Part shown: in pieces, positions 1 to 8,966 of the stretch
How positions within the stretch are numbered: the first letter of the stretch is position 1
Layout: the number at the start of each line of letters is the position of its first letter
Assembly (NCBI GenBank): GCA_964636205.1
Contig: CAZWPF010000009.1
Span: forward strand, 1-48,223
Reading direction: 5' to 3'
DNA from: JBEBVQ01 sp964636205
Lineage (GTDB): Bacteria; Bacteroidota; Bacteroidia; Chitinophagales; Chitinophagaceae
DNA length: 48,223 bases
Position numbers and translations under genes: made by a program
The notes under the pieces: model-generated
The model's input: only the letters and a program-made list of their open reading frames with translations
The model's database searches: none
What the model was told of the DNA's origin: nothing

Positions 1-270
1 ATACGCAGCATCTTCTCTGCGCTCTTTGCGAGAAATATATCGGTTCACGCGAAGGCCGCAAAGTCATTCGCAGAGCACGCAAAGGTTTAGAATATGTAGC
101 AGCTTCTCTGCGCTCTTTGCGAGAAAATAAAGCGGTTCACGCAGAGGACGCAAAGTCATTCGCAGAGGCCGCAAAGGTTTAGAATATGTAGCAGCTCCTT
201 TGCGCTCTTTGCGAGAACTATAATAAATAGTTTCACGCAGAGTACGCAACGCTGATTCAAAGGACGCAAC
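1..270. repeat. ~91-bp tandem intergenic repeat, about 2.8 copies
   Basis: Copies of a 91-92 bp unit begin near 13, 104 and 195. Each carries TCTGCGCTCTTTGCGAGAA, then TTCACGC(A)GAGG, ACGCAAAGTCATTCGCAGAG, and a spacer AGAATATGTAGCAGC. The third copy decays after about 240. Within each unit CTCTGCG/CTTTGCG is repeated inverted as CGCAGAG/CGCAAAG, so a single strand can fold. The reading frame open through it on the minus strand has only low-complexity Arg/Lys/Leu content and is a by-product of the repeat. The array may continue to the left of the window. Confidence 0.85.
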
Positions 271-443
271 AATATATGCGCAAGAGCTTCGATGCCCTGT
301 GCAGCATCCAAATGCAGCCCTAAGTCCTAAAGTTTATCGAGAAAAGATTGCGGACATCTATTATGTGAGAAAAAAATTATTATTTTTATTCTTATTCTTC
401 GACAGGCCGGAGCCTTTTCAATTATTTTAAAAATTTCTATAGA

Positions 444-767
444 ATGGACTTTTTGATCAATCTTTTTGAAGATCCCGCGACCTATCGCCTACTGACGATT
501 GTTATTTTATCCATATTTCTGGGCGTGGAAGTAATTTCTCGAGTGCCATCAGTATTACATACACCACTTATGAGTGGCGCCAACGCCATTCACGGAGTAG
601 TAGTCATAGGGGCGATTATAGTTATGGGTCAAGCTCCCGCTGATGATTATCTCTTACTGGCATTAGGCTTCCTGGCCGTTGTACTGGGTACACTCAACGT
701 GGTAGGTGGCTTCGTGGTCACCGATAGAATGCTTGAAATGTTCGGAAAGAAAAAGAAGAAAGTCTAA
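444..767 (+). CDS. pntAB: NAD(P) transhydrogenase subunit alpha part 2 (membrane domain)
   Basis: This 107-residue membrane protein matches the separate alpha-2 subunit of proton-translocating NAD(P)+ transhydrogenase. The domain helps form the proton channel that couples hydride transfer from NADH to NADP+ to the proton-motive force. The diagnostic stretch VPSVLHTPLMSGANAIHG lies at about residues 34-51, followed by hydrophobic helices and a Lys-rich end (GKKKKKV). The beta subunit follows 59 bp downstream. The NAD-binding alpha-1 subunit, usually immediately upstream, is not in the 443 bp available; that space is filled by a tandem repeat. No clear TAnnTTTG element is visible upstream, so it may be transcribed from further left. 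Confidence 0.93.
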   Translation: MDFLINLFEDPATYRLLTIVILSIFLGVEVISRVPSVLHTPLMSGANAIHGVVVIGAIIVMGQAPADDYLLLALGFLAVVLGTLNVVGGFVVTDRMLEMFGKKKKKV

Positions 768-826
768 ACATATCTTGGATTATCCCGGGCTTACTAGCTT
801 CTCATTACTCTAAAAATCATTGCTAC

Positions 827-2209
827 ATGCTCTTGATGTTGTCTTACCTGATCGGATCCGTGACGTTTATAGTCGGACTTAAAATGTTGTCGCACCCGGA
901 ATCAGCACGTAAGGGGAACCTGATCGCCGCAATCGGAATGACACTCTCGATCATCGCAACCATTTTCCTATGGCGTAATCCGGAGACAAATGAGGGTTTG
1001 ACTAACTATGGTTGGATATTCGGTGGACTGATTATCGGGACGGTGCTGGGTACACTAATGGCGAAAAAAGTACAAATGACCGCCATGCCCGAAATGGTGA
1101 GCCTGTTCAACGGTATGGGTGGCGCCTGCGCTATGCTGATTTCTATCGTGGAATATCATCATATGCACCAACCCGGAAAAGGAATTCTGCTGGTCATTCT
1201 ACTGGGTATGGTAATCGGTACCGTTTCCTTTACCGGTAGCATCATCGCCTGGGGCAAACTCAACGGTAAGGTGAAAGACAAATTTATCCCGGGCGGACAA
1301 ATAATCAATTTTCTGCTGTTAGGAGGTATTGTCGCACTGATATTATTTATTTTATCCGGAGCCAACACCGGAGCAGCAGCATTCTATGCAATCCTGACCT
1401 TGGCCGCATTATATGGAGTGTTGTTTGTAATGCCAATCGGAGGTGCCGACATGCCCGTCGTGATTTCTTTACTGAATTCATTCACGGGTGTAGCGGCAGC
1501 ATTCGGTGGGTTTTTATATGATAATCCGGTGATGCTTACCGGTGGTATCCTGGTGGGTTCGGCAGGTACCATCCTCACCATTTTGATGTGTAAAGCAATG
1601 AATCGTTCATTGAAGAATGTATTAATTGGTGCTTTCGGAGGTAAGAAATCCCAATCCGCCGCCGCCGGTGAGCAGGGAGATTGTAAAGAAATATCGATCA
1701 ATGATACCGCAACTTTGATGGCCTATGCCCAAAAGGTAATGATCATTCCCGGATACGGTCTGGCAGTTGCACAGGCACAACATGTTTGCCACGAACTCGA
1801 AAAACTATTATCAGAAAGGGATGTGGAAGTAGTGTACGGTATTCATCCAGTGGCCGGACGAATGCCGGGACATATGAATGTACTGCTGGCAGAATCCGAC
1901 GTTCCCTATGAGAAATTAATGGAGATGGAAGAGGCAAACGAACAATTGGCGACAACCGATGTGGTGATGATCATCGGCGCTAATGATGTGGTCAATCCCG
2001 CCGCTAAAGAAGATCCCAACAGTCCGATCTTCGGCATGCCTATTTTGGAAGTAGAACGAGCTACCCATGTCATTGTGAATAAAAGGAGCATGAAACCGGG
2101 TTATGCTGGTATTGAAAACAGTCTGTTTTTCAGACCGAAAACCTCCATGTTATTCGGAGACGCCAAAAAGGTATTGCAGGATTTAGTGGCCGAATTGAAG
2201 CAAATGTAA
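827..2209 (+). CDS. pntB: NAD(P) transhydrogenase subunit beta
   Basis: The 460-residue product is full length for PntB. The N-terminal ~270 residues are a run of hydrophobic helices (GLKMLSHPESARKGN, then several Gly-rich segments). A short linker leads to the soluble NADP(H)-binding domain III, which carries the hallmark GYGLAVAQAQH near residue 308, GIHPVAGRMPGHMNV, GANDVVNPAAKEDPNSPI and NKRSMKPGYAGIENSLF. Together with the alpha subunits it makes NADPH from NADH using the proton gradient. The start used is the first ATG (827); a second ATG three codons later is equally possible. Confidence 0.95.
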   Translation: MLLMLSYLIGSVTFIVGLKMLSHPESARKGNLIAAIGMTLSIIATIFLWRNPETNEGLTNYGWIFGGLIIGTVLGTLMAKKVQMTAMPEMVSLFNGMGGACAMLISIVEYHHMHQPGKGILLVILLGMVIGTVSFTGSIIAWGKLNGKVKDKFIPGGQIINFLLLGGIVALILFILSGANTGAAAFYAILTLAALYGVLFVMPIGGADMPVVISLLNSFTGVAAAFGGFLYDNPVMLTGGILVGSAGTILTILMCKAMNRSLKNVLIGAFGGKKSQSAAAGEQGDCKEISINDTATLMAYAQKVMIIPGYGLAVAQAQHVCHELEKLLSERDVEVVYGIHPVAGRMPGHMNVLLAESDVPYEKLMEMEEANEQLATTDVVMIIGANDVVNPAAKEDPNSPIFGMPILEVERATHVIVNKRSMKPGYAGIENSLFFRPKTSMLFGDAKKVLQDLVAELKQM

Positions 2210-2349
2210 ATTGTAAGAGACTGCCCTATAACGGTAATTAGATACTGATTCGACAAGATCAGTCGTTAGATACAGAGCAGATGGGTATTTTCATTGCTAA
2301 AGATGACCGGAATTACAAGTAAAATCATCCTAATTGCTAATTTGCACCC

Positions 2350-3885
2350 ATGAGCTCTACCCTGTTACTAATAATAATATTAGCCTATTTTCTATTACTC
2401 TTAGTCATAGCCTTCTATACTTCCAGACATTCCAATAACGAATCGTTTTTTATAGGAAACCGGTCGAGTAAATGGTGGTTGGTGGCATTTGGTATGATTG
2501 GAACTTCGTTGTCGGGAATGACTTTTATCTCCGTTCCCGGTACCGTGGGTATGATCGGCTTCGATTATTTCCAAGTGGTGATCGGCTACTTTATCGGCTA
2601 TTTCGCAGTGGTATTCATCCTGCTGCCAATTTATTATAAAATGCAGCTGACCTCCATCTACACTTATCTGGAGCGAAGGCTTGGGAATACAGCATATAAA
2701 ACCGGAGCGTTATTCTTTATCCTTTCCAGAACATTGGGTGCAACACTCCGACTTTACCTCGTGATTAAGGTCCTGGAGCTGTTTGTGCTCGACGAACTGG
2801 GGATCTCTTTTGAAATAACCGCTATCGTGATTCTGCTGCTGATACTGCTGTACACCTATAGAGGCGGAGTGAAGACAATTGTTTGGACCGATACCCTGCA
2901 AACCACATTCATGCTGCTGGCACTGATTATATGTGTGGTGTATATCATGGGTGAACTCAATTATACCCCGACAGGAGCATGGAAAGCGATGAGCCAAGAG
3001 GGTTTCACGAAATTGTTCAACACCGATCCTATGACCGGGGGATTTTTTCTCAAGCAAATTCTGGGTGGGGCATTTATTACGATTGCCATGACCGGACTCG
3101 ATCAGGAGATGATGCAAAAGAATATCAGCGTAAGTAATCTGAAGGATTCTCAAAAGAATATGATCACCCTGAGCTTTTTACAACTCATTGTGGTGTTTAT
3201 CTTTTTGTCGCTCGGAGGACTGCTTTATCTCTATGCGTTGCAAAATGGAGCCGTTTATAACCAAGATGCCGGAAAATTACAATTGATGCTGGATGGCAAG
3301 AATATAATCGGCGACAATATTTTTCCGGAGATCGCTTTTAACTACTTACCTCCGTATATCGGAATTATATTTATCATAGGCTTGATATCGGCGCTGTTTC
3401 CAAGTGCTGATGGTGCATTGACTGCGCTCACCTCCTCGTTTTGTATTGATATACTAGGACTGAAAAATCGGAAGGAGTGGACAGAGCAGAAGAAAAAACA
3501 GGTTCGATTGACCGTTCATAACTGTTTTGCTCTATTGTTTTTGGGCTGCGTGTTTTTCTTCAGAGAGGTAGACAACGGTTCTTTAATTCAAACCCTGCTG
3601 GTGGTTGCGGGATATACCTATGGGCCGCTGCTGGCATTGTTTACATTCGGTATCTTTACACGAAGAACCATTCATACATATGCTATTCCTGTAATCTGCA
3701 TTCTATCACCAATTGTATGTTATTTACTGAAAGGGCACGAACAGGAATGGCTGGGTGGTTATGTAATTGGTACAGAACTACTGATTATTAACGCCGGATT
3801 GGCATTTTTGCTTTTATTTTTGTGCTCTGGAAAACGACAGTTGGCAGAAAGCGAATCAATATTACATGAAGGAAAAATTAACTAA
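2350..3885 (+). CDS. Sodium:solute symporter (SSS family)
   Basis: This 511-residue inner-membrane protein has about 13 hydrophobic segments and the SSS pattern: an N-terminal helix ending in SRHSNNESFFIGNRSSKWW, then GMIGTSLSGMTFISVPG (the unwound first core helix), and GGVKTIVWTDTLQTT around residue 175. It should use the Na+ gradient to import a small organic solute; the substrate cannot be read from sequence. Bacteroidota homologues are usually annotated simply as sodium:solute symporter. It heads a tightly spaced run through Hpt (7550). Its stop codon overlaps the start of the next gene by 20 bp. CTAATTTGC, a near match to the -7 element, lies 5 bp before the ATG. Confidence 0.9.
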   Translation: MSSTLLLIIILAYFLLLLVIAFYTSRHSNNESFFIGNRSSKWWLVAFGMIGTSLSGMTFISVPGTVGMIGFDYFQVVIGYFIGYFAVVFILLPIYYKMQLTSIYTYLERRLGNTAYKTGALFFILSRTLGATLRLYLVIKVLELFVLDELGISFEITAIVILLLILLYTYRGGVKTIVWTDTLQTTFMLLALIICVVYIMGELNYTPTGAWKAMSQEGFTKLFNTDPMTGGFFLKQILGGAFITIAMTGLDQEMMQKNISVSNLKDSQKNMITLSFLQLIVVFIFLSLGGLLYLYALQNGAVYNQDAGKLQLMLDGKNIIGDNIFPEIAFNYLPPYIGIIFIIGLISALFPSADGALTALTSSFCIDILGLKNRKEWTEQKKKQVRLTVHNCFALLFLGCVFFFREVDNGSLIQTLLVVAGYTYGPLLALFTFGIFTRRTIHTYAIPVICILSPIVCYLLKGHEQEWLGGYVIGTELLIINAGLAFLLLFLCSGKRQLAESESILHEGKIN

Positions 3886-4564
3886 GGTCAAACTGAGAGA
3901 CTGGACAGAGGCGAAGGGGCAGTCTAGTTGGCAGATTTTTAAAATAATGGCTGAATTTGTACAAGGCTTTGAAAACTTGTCCAGAATCGGACCCTGTATC
4001 TCCATCTTTGGTTCCGCGCGCACCCAGCCGGGTCACCATTATTACGAGCTGACTGTAGAGATTGCCAAAAGATTGGCGGAAGAGGGGTTTGGTATCATCA
4101 CCGGAGGCGGTCCGGGAATTATGGAGGCCGGTAATAAAGGTGCTAATCTCGCCGGCGGCTTGTCGGTAGGATTGAACATCGATTTGCCTTTCGAACAACA
4201 TTCTAATCCCTTTATAGCAAGAGATAAATCACTACAGTTCGATTACTTTTTTGTAAGAAAAGTAATGTTCACCAAATACGCTCAAGGATTTGTGATGATG
4301 CCCGGAGGATGGGGGACTATGGATGAGTTTTTTGAAGTTGCAACATTGATCCAAACCAGAAAGTTTACCCAGACGCCAATGGTTTGCGTAGGTAGCAAAT
4401 ATTGGAACGGACTGTTTGATTGGATGCGGGAGGTGATGCTCGAACAAGAAAGTAATATTAGTCCGGGCGACCTGGAAATGATTAGAATATACGATACCGC
4501 CGACGAGGTAGTAAATTATATTCTGGAATTTTACTCGCATAATAAACTCCAACCTAATTTCTAA
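3866..4564 (+). CDS. LOG-family nucleoside monophosphate phosphoribohydrolase (TIGR00730)
   Basis: The 232-residue cytoplasmic protein has the two LOG/lysine-decarboxylase-like signatures: GGGPGIMEAGNKGA at residues 80-93 and PGGWGTMDE at 146-154. In characterised members these bind the ribose phosphate and catalyse release of the base from a nucleoside 5'-monophosphate (cytokinin activation in plants, broader nucleotide cleavage in bacteria). The N-terminal ~40 residues are an extension often seen in Bacteroidota members. The gene overlaps the symporter by 20 bp, suggesting coupled translation, and shares a transcript with Hpt, which fits a purine-salvage theme. The actual substrate is not known from sequence. 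Confidence 0.9.
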   Translation: MKEKLTKVKLRDWTEAKGQSSWQIFKIMAEFVQGFENLSRIGPCISIFGSARTQPGHHYYELTVEIAKRLAEEGFGIITGGGPGIMEAGNKGANLAGGLSVGLNIDLPFEQHSNPFIARDKSLQFDYFFVRKVMFTKYAQGFVMMPGGWGTMDEFFEVATLIQTRKFTQTPMVCVGSKYWNGLFDWMREVMLEQESNISPGDLEMIRIYDTADEVVNYILEFYSHNKLQPNF

Positions 4565-4582
4565 TCCCTGTCAAACAACGAT

Positions 4583-5236
4583 ATGACGCAGTTATTGATA
4601 TCTGAAGCCTTGCAACAGTATTCTGAAAAGTTTACAACCGCAGAAACACCGGTGCTGGCAGCGCTGAACAGGGAAACCAATGTGAAAGTGCCCATGCCGG
4701 TGATGCTTTCCGGACATTTACAGGGAGCGGTTTTACAGATGTTGGCGCATATGATTCAGCCAAAACGCGTTTTAGAGATCGGAACCTATACCGGATATTC
4801 TGCTATTTGTTTGGCACAAGCCTTGGAGGGCGATGGTCATTTGCATACAATCGATATCAACGAAGAGCTGGAAGACATGTGCCGGGAGTACTTTGAAAAA
4901 GCCGACGTAGCAGATAAAATCACCCAACATATCGGGAAGGCGGCGGAAATTATTCCTAATTTAGAAAACGAATTTGATCTGGTTTTTATCGATGCAGACA
5001 AACAAAATTACAGTCTGTATTATGATTTAGTTTTCGATAAAGTGCCGGTCGGAGGTTATATTCTTGCCGATAATGTGCTTTACGACGGAGAAGTGGTGCT
5101 CCCCGTAGAGGAACAAAGTAAAAATGCAAAGGCTATCGATGCCTTTAATAAAAAGGTAGCGGAAGATAAAAGGGTTGAACAAGTGTTGCTGCCTGTAAGA
5201 GATGGCATAATGATTGCGCGTAAGATTACGCAATAA
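4583..5236 (+). CDS. Class I SAM-dependent O-methyltransferase
   Basis: The 217-residue protein belongs to the caffeoyl-CoA/catechol O-methyltransferase-like family (Methyltransf_3). The SAM motif VLEIGTYTGYSA is at residues 63-74, an acidic residue binding the ribose is in HTIDIN near 90, and the metal-site signature FIDADKQNY is at 135-143 with a second site in DNVLYDGEV. Members methylate a catechol-like hydroxyl using Mg2+ and S-adenosylmethionine; the acceptor here is unknown. It lies 18 bp after the LOG gene and 14 bp before the glucosaminidase gene, so it is very likely co-transcribed with both. Confidence 0.92.
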   Translation: MTQLLISEALQQYSEKFTTAETPVLAALNRETNVKVPMPVMLSGHLQGAVLQMLAHMIQPKRVLEIGTYTGYSAICLAQALEGDGHLHTIDINEELEDMCREYFEKADVADKITQHIGKAAEIIPNLENEFDLVFIDADKQNYSLYYDLVFDKVPVGGYILADNVLYDGEVVLPVEEQSKNAKAIDAFNKKVAEDKRVEQVLLPVRDGIMIARKITQ

Positions 5237-5250
5237 AAATATAACTGGAT

Positions 5251-6993
5251 ATGATGCAAAAATGGATACTGACAGCTTTTTTTCTGTTGCCAGGAATCGC
5301 AAATACCGCCATAGCACAAACGTCATATGCAGAACGGGTGCAGGAATATGTTGCCAAACATCGAGATTTGGCCATTGAAGAACAAAGACGGAGCGGTATT
5401 CCTGCAGCTATCAAGTTGGGACAAGGAATTCTGGAAACCGCAGCCGGTGATAGTCGGTTGTGCGCTGGTGCAAATAATCATTTTGGGATAAAATGTAAAA
5501 AGGATTGGCAAGGGGAAACCTTCGCTCATACTGATGACGCCCCGGATGAATGTTTTAGAAAATATCCGGATGTAAAGGAATCGTATACTGATCACTCCGA
5601 TTTCCTCAGAAATTCCAAGAGGTATGCTCCACTTTTTACATTAGACGTAACAGACTACAAGGGATGGGCCAACGGTTTGAAAAGATGCGGCTATGCGACT
5701 AATCCCAGATATGCACAGCAACTGATTAAAGTCATTGAAGAATATAAGCTCCATGAGTACACCAATCTTGCCCTAAAGGCCGCAGAGCAACCTGTTTACG
5801 CTTCATTAGAAGTTGTGCCTGAGTTCGACAAACCCGCACCGGATACACCAAACACGGTAGCTCCGGCAACCACCGTTAACACAGGGGTTTCCGCGACACA
5901 GGTCAATACATCAACTACGCCTGCGAAGGCGAATTCTACTAAAGGGGTACAGACCGTCAACGGACTGAAAGCGTTTTATGCGAGAAAGGGCGATGTATTA
6001 CTAGATGCGGCGATCAAGCATAATATTCATTATCCGAAATTGCTGGAGATGAACGATCTGCCAGATGCGCCACTGGAGGCAGATATGTTTATCTATCTGG
6101 AGAAGAAAAATACCCGCGGTAAGCATCAACGTTATATTGTGCAGTCGGGAGAGACACTGCTGCAAATTGCACAGGCCGAGGGAATCCAGCTAAAATCATT
6201 GCGTGCTTATAATAATCTGGAACCGGGAGAAGAGCCACAACCGGGTGTTGTTTTGTATCTCCAAGAGCAAAGCTCAGGAAAACCACCGGTTAGATTAGTG
6301 ACGAATAAGCCGAAATCACCAGTACAAGCAAGTCTTACCAAATCTTCAGAACCGGCAGAATATATCGAAGTAAAAAGAGAAGAAATTGCACCAAAAAGCA
6401 CTGGCAATACCGCTAAACCTCAGGTTACTGAAGCGTCTAAGCAATCGTTTACCAAAACAGTAAACACTCAGCCTAATTTGGCAACCACCAAAGCCGCAAC
6501 TCAGTCGAAGGTACAGACAACAACAGTGGCGGCGCCGACTTCTGCCGATGATACCGAAACCCCGATAACAGTTGTAACTAAGACAGTAAATATCGCAGCC
6601 GAACCTGCAATCGAGGAGGTTATGGAACAGGAAGCTTCTGCTGCTCCGGAGGTGAATACGACCTCAGCTGTTCCTGCTGCTGCAGAGCCTATTGACGAAC
6701 TCGATAGGATTAAGGCAAAGATGGATCGGGTGGTATATGGTTCCGGACAAGTATCGAAATCAGGTATTGTAGTATCAGAGGAAGCAGTTCCTAAGACTGT
6801 TACCGCGGCTAGTAAATTGCCTCCTGCTACCAGCCCTGAAGCAGCACCCGATAAATTTCATACTGTTCAAAAAGGCGAAACTGCCTTCGGAATTTCGAAA
6901 AAATATAATATCACGATGAAGCAGCTTCGTGAATGGAACAATTTGGAGTTTGAAGCGGTGAAGATCGGACAAAAACTAAGGGTGAAGCCTTAA
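5251..6993 (+). CDS. Secreted glucosaminidase (GH73-like) with three LysM domains
   Basis: The 580-residue protein starts with a signal peptide (MMQKWILTAFFLLPGIANTAIAQ). The catalytic domain covers about residues 28-170 (SGIPAAIKLGQGILETAAGDS, NNHFGIKCK, YPDVKESYTDHSDFLRN), typical of endo-N-acetylglucosaminidases that cut peptidoglycan glycans; the Glu in GILETAAG is the likely general acid. A Ser/Thr/Pro/Ala-rich linker joins LysM modules at about 238-285 (divergent), 295-340 and 535-580; the last (HTVQKGETAFGISKKYNIT) is canonical. It acts in the periplasm or at the cell surface in wall turnover or cell separation. The next gene, hpt, starts 8 bp downstream. Confidence 0.92.
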   Translation: MMQKWILTAFFLLPGIANTAIAQTSYAERVQEYVAKHRDLAIEEQRRSGIPAAIKLGQGILETAAGDSRLCAGANNHFGIKCKKDWQGETFAHTDDAPDECFRKYPDVKESYTDHSDFLRNSKRYAPLFTLDVTDYKGWANGLKRCGYATNPRYAQQLIKVIEEYKLHEYTNLALKAAEQPVYASLEVVPEFDKPAPDTPNTVAPATTVNTGVSATQVNTSTTPAKANSTKGVQTVNGLKAFYARKGDVLLDAAIKHNIHYPKLLEMNDLPDAPLEADMFIYLEKKNTRGKHQRYIVQSGETLLQIAQAEGIQLKSLRAYNNLEPGEEPQPGVVLYLQEQSSGKPPVRLVTNKPKSPVQASLTKSSEPAEYIEVKREEIAPKSTGNTAKPQVTEASKQSFTKTVNTQPNLATTKAATQSKVQTTTVAAPTSADDTETPITVVTKTVNIAAEPAIEEVMEQEASAAPEVNTTSAVPAAAEPIDELDRIKAKMDRVVYGSGQVSKSGIVVSEEAVPKTVTAASKLPPATSPEAAPDKFHTVQKGETAFGISKKYNITMKQLREWNNLEFEAVKIGQKLRVKP

Positions 6994-7001
6994 ACTAAGC
7001 G

Positions 7002-7550
7002 ATGCATATTACTATCCATGATAAGACATTCCGAGTTTTAATCGATCAGGCTTCGATAGCTTCGAAGGTTAAGGAAGTCGGGTGTCGGATATCCAACGAT
7101 TACAAGGGGCGTATCCCGGTATTGTTGGTTATTCTGAAAGGAAGTTTTGTATTTGCATCGGATCTGTTCAGGAGCATTGATATTCCCACTGAAGTCAGTT
7201 TTGTAAGGCTCAATTCTTACATTGGCGATGCAAGCTCGGGACAGGTGCAGACTCATATGGGTATCTCTGAGAACCTCGAAGGGCGGGAGGTCATTATCGT
7301 TGAAGATATTATTGATACCGGCACTACACTCCATAATTTTTTATTGACAGTACAGGCTTGCAAACCGGCTTCGATCAAAGTAGCCAGCTTTCTGGTGAAG
7401 CCCGATGCTCTGATACACCAGGATGTGAAGGCCGACTATTCCTGCTTTGAGATTGAGGATAAGTTTGTGGTGGGTTACGGATTGGATTACGACGAGCAGG
7501 GAAGAAATCTACCGGAATTATACCAGTTGGTAACCACCGATCGTCAGTAA
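7002..7550 (+). CDS. hpt: Hypoxanthine phosphoribosyltransferase
   Basis: The 182-residue enzyme transfers phosphoribosyl from PRPP to hypoxanthine or guanine, giving IMP or GMP. The PRPP-binding motif EVIIVEDIIDTGTTL occupies about residues 96-110, and VILKGSFVFASDL (43-55) contains the pyrophosphate-binding loop. Length and motif order are those of standard bacterial Hpt. It is the last gene of the 2350-7550 run, 8 bp after the glucosaminidase. With the LOG nucleotidase in the same run it suggests nucleobase salvage, possibly of material released from outside and taken up by the symporter (inference). Confidence 0.95.
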   Translation: MHITIHDKTFRVLIDQASIASKVKEVGCRISNDYKGRIPVLLVILKGSFVFASDLFRSIDIPTEVSFVRLNSYIGDASSGQVQTHMGISENLEGREVIIVEDIIDTGTTLHNFLLTVQACKPASIKVASFLVKPDALIHQDVKADYSCFEIEDKFVVGYGLDYDEQGRNLPELYQLVTTDRQ

Positions 7551-7636
7551 CAACTTGGCTATAAAGATCGGAGTACAAATTCTGGTGGATCAAATAAATT
7601 ATTACCGGAACATTACCTTTATAACCGGAGCTTATT

Positions 7637-7644
7637 TAAATTTG
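7637..7644 (+). promoter_or_regulatory. Bacteroidota -7 element for the lipoprotein gene
   Basis: TAAATTTG matches TAnnTTTG exactly and ends 23 bp before the ATG at 7668. No convincing -33 TTTG is seen. Confidence 0.55.
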
Positions 7645-7667
7645 TTTCCCCCAATAAGCAAAAGAAT

Positions 7668-8105
7668 ATGAAAAGGTTATCACTGTTGTTCTGTCTTTCC
7701 GGAATTGTTTTGTCCTCCTGTAGCCAGTCGGGCTCTGAAGGAAATCAGCCCATTCCCTACGAATATGTTATGGCAGAAAGTTTTTTATCGTTAAACAACG
7801 GTGATCCCTGGGAAGTTAACAAGGAAGTAAAGCCTCATGTCAAAAAGGCCAAAGATCTGGTAATGGCGTACAAGGAAAAGGGTAGGACTGATTACAAACA
7901 ACTTGCTGATCAATTGCAAGCGCAGGCCGACCAAATTGCTAAGAACTGTAATATGGAAGGGGATGGATACCTCCAATTTGAAAAATGGTTGAATGGCTTC
8001 CGTCTGCATGCAGAAGACTTGAAGGAGGCAGAAGAAGTGGAGGCTAGTTTAATTATTTCTCAGATACAGGAATCCTTCGAATCATACCAATATTACTTCC
8101 AATAG
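7668..8105 (+). CDS. Small lipoprotein of unknown function
   Basis: The 145-residue protein has a lipoprotein signal peptide (MKRLSLLFCLSGIVLSSC, lipobox LSSC with the lipidated Cys at 18). The mature part is mainly helical and charged, with a Gln-rich segment (QLADQLQAQADQIAKNC). I do not recognise a family. It has its own -7 element and converges on mqnD with an 18 bp gap. It is probably anchored on the periplasmic side of a membrane. Confidence 0.75.
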   Translation: MKRLSLLFCLSGIVLSSCSQSGSEGNQPIPYEYVMAESFLSLNNGDPWEVNKEVKPHVKKAKDLVMAYKEKGRTDYKQLADQLQAQADQIAKNCNMEGDGYLQFEKWLNGFRLHAEDLKEAEEVEASLIISQIQESFESYQYYFQ

Positions 8106-8123
8106 AAGTTTCCTCTTCTATTT

Positions 8124-8960
8124 TTAGTAAAATATAGAATCAGGCACTTGGGTCGATCGGATAAGGCCGGTGGTTATAGCTTTTTGAAACAAGGTTTCCA
8201 CCGCTTTTTGTCCGGACGCCCACAGATCGGTCGTGTATTCGTTGACATAGAGTTCGATATGCTGCCGCATCACCGATTCTTCCATTTCCTGAGCGTTCTC
8301 GGTGACAAATGGAGGCAACTGTGGATATTTATTCCATGCATAGCTGACACTCTCGCGAATTAGTTCGTCAACCGTAGTGATCAACTCCTTTGGAAAGGAA
8401 CGTTTCATGACAATTCCTCCCAATGGGATATTGGATTGTGTAGTTTGTTCCCACCAATCACCCAAATCCATGAGTTTTACCAAACCCTTTGATTGGTAGG
8501 TAAATCGATTTTCATGGATGATTAGTCCGGCATCATATTCACCGGATAAGACTGCATCTTCGATTTGATTAAAGACTAAGGCATTCTTGTTTTGTGCTTC
8601 GGGTAGAGCCAAAGACAGCAGCAGATTAGCTGTTGTTTGTACTCCGGGAATAGCAATTTTCAGAGCTGATGCACCTGAGAGATCTAGAGGTTGGCGCGCG
8701 ATAAGCAAGGGGCCGACGCCTTTGCCTAAAGCGCTGCCGCTGTGGAGTAAGGCGTAAGGCTGTGCCAGATGTAAAAAGGCATTATAACTGAGTTTGGTTA
8801 TATCTATTTTCTGTTGAAATGCCCATTGGTTCAAAGTTTCTACGTCTTCCAGATGATAGCGGAAACGGATACCCCGAGTATCGATTTTCTCGTGCACCAA
8901 TGCATCAAAGATAAAAGTATCGTTGGGGCAGGGACTGAAAGCGATGTTGAGTACTTGCAT
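8124..8960 (-). CDS. mqnD: 1,4-dihydroxy-6-naphthoate synthase (menaquinone, futalosine route)
   Basis: The 278-residue protein has the MqnD start NIAFSPCPNDTFIFDALVHEKID (residues 4-26) and the periplasmic-binding-protein-like fold with SALGKGVGPLLIAR near residues 77-90. It converts cyclic dehypoxanthine futalosine to 1,4-dihydroxy-6-naphthoate, a late step of the alternative menaquinone pathway. It lies 6 bp after mqnB on the same strand, so the two form an operon that carries out pathway steps 2 and 4; mqnA and mqnC are not in this window. Confidence 0.95.
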   Translation of the reverse strand: MQVLNIAFSPCPNDTFIFDALVHEKIDTRGIRFRYHLEDVETLNQWAFQQKIDITKLSYNAFLHLAQPYALLHSGSALGKGVGPLLIARQPLDLSGASALKIAIPGVQTTANLLLSLALPEAQNKNALVFNQIEDAVLSGEYDAGLIIHENRFTYQSKGLVKLMDLGDWWEQTTQSNIPLGGIVMKRSFPKELITTVDELIRESVSYAWNKYPQLPPFVTENAQEMEESVMRQHIELYVNEYTTDLWASGQKAVETLFQKAITTGLIRSTQVPDSIFY

Positions 8961-8966
8961 ATAATA

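Noticed and set aside
1..270. Repeat array considered as CRISPR
   Set aside because: The repeated unit is the full ~91 bp including the intervening sequence; there are no unique spacers of constant size and no cas genes.
2245..2265. Small inverted repeat ACTGAT/ATCAGT after pntB
   Set aside because: Six-bp arms and no T run; too weak for a terminator call.
2710..3153. 147-codon minus-strand frame inside the symporter gene
   Set aside because: It is a shadow of a conserved membrane protein; the product is His/Gln-rich noise.
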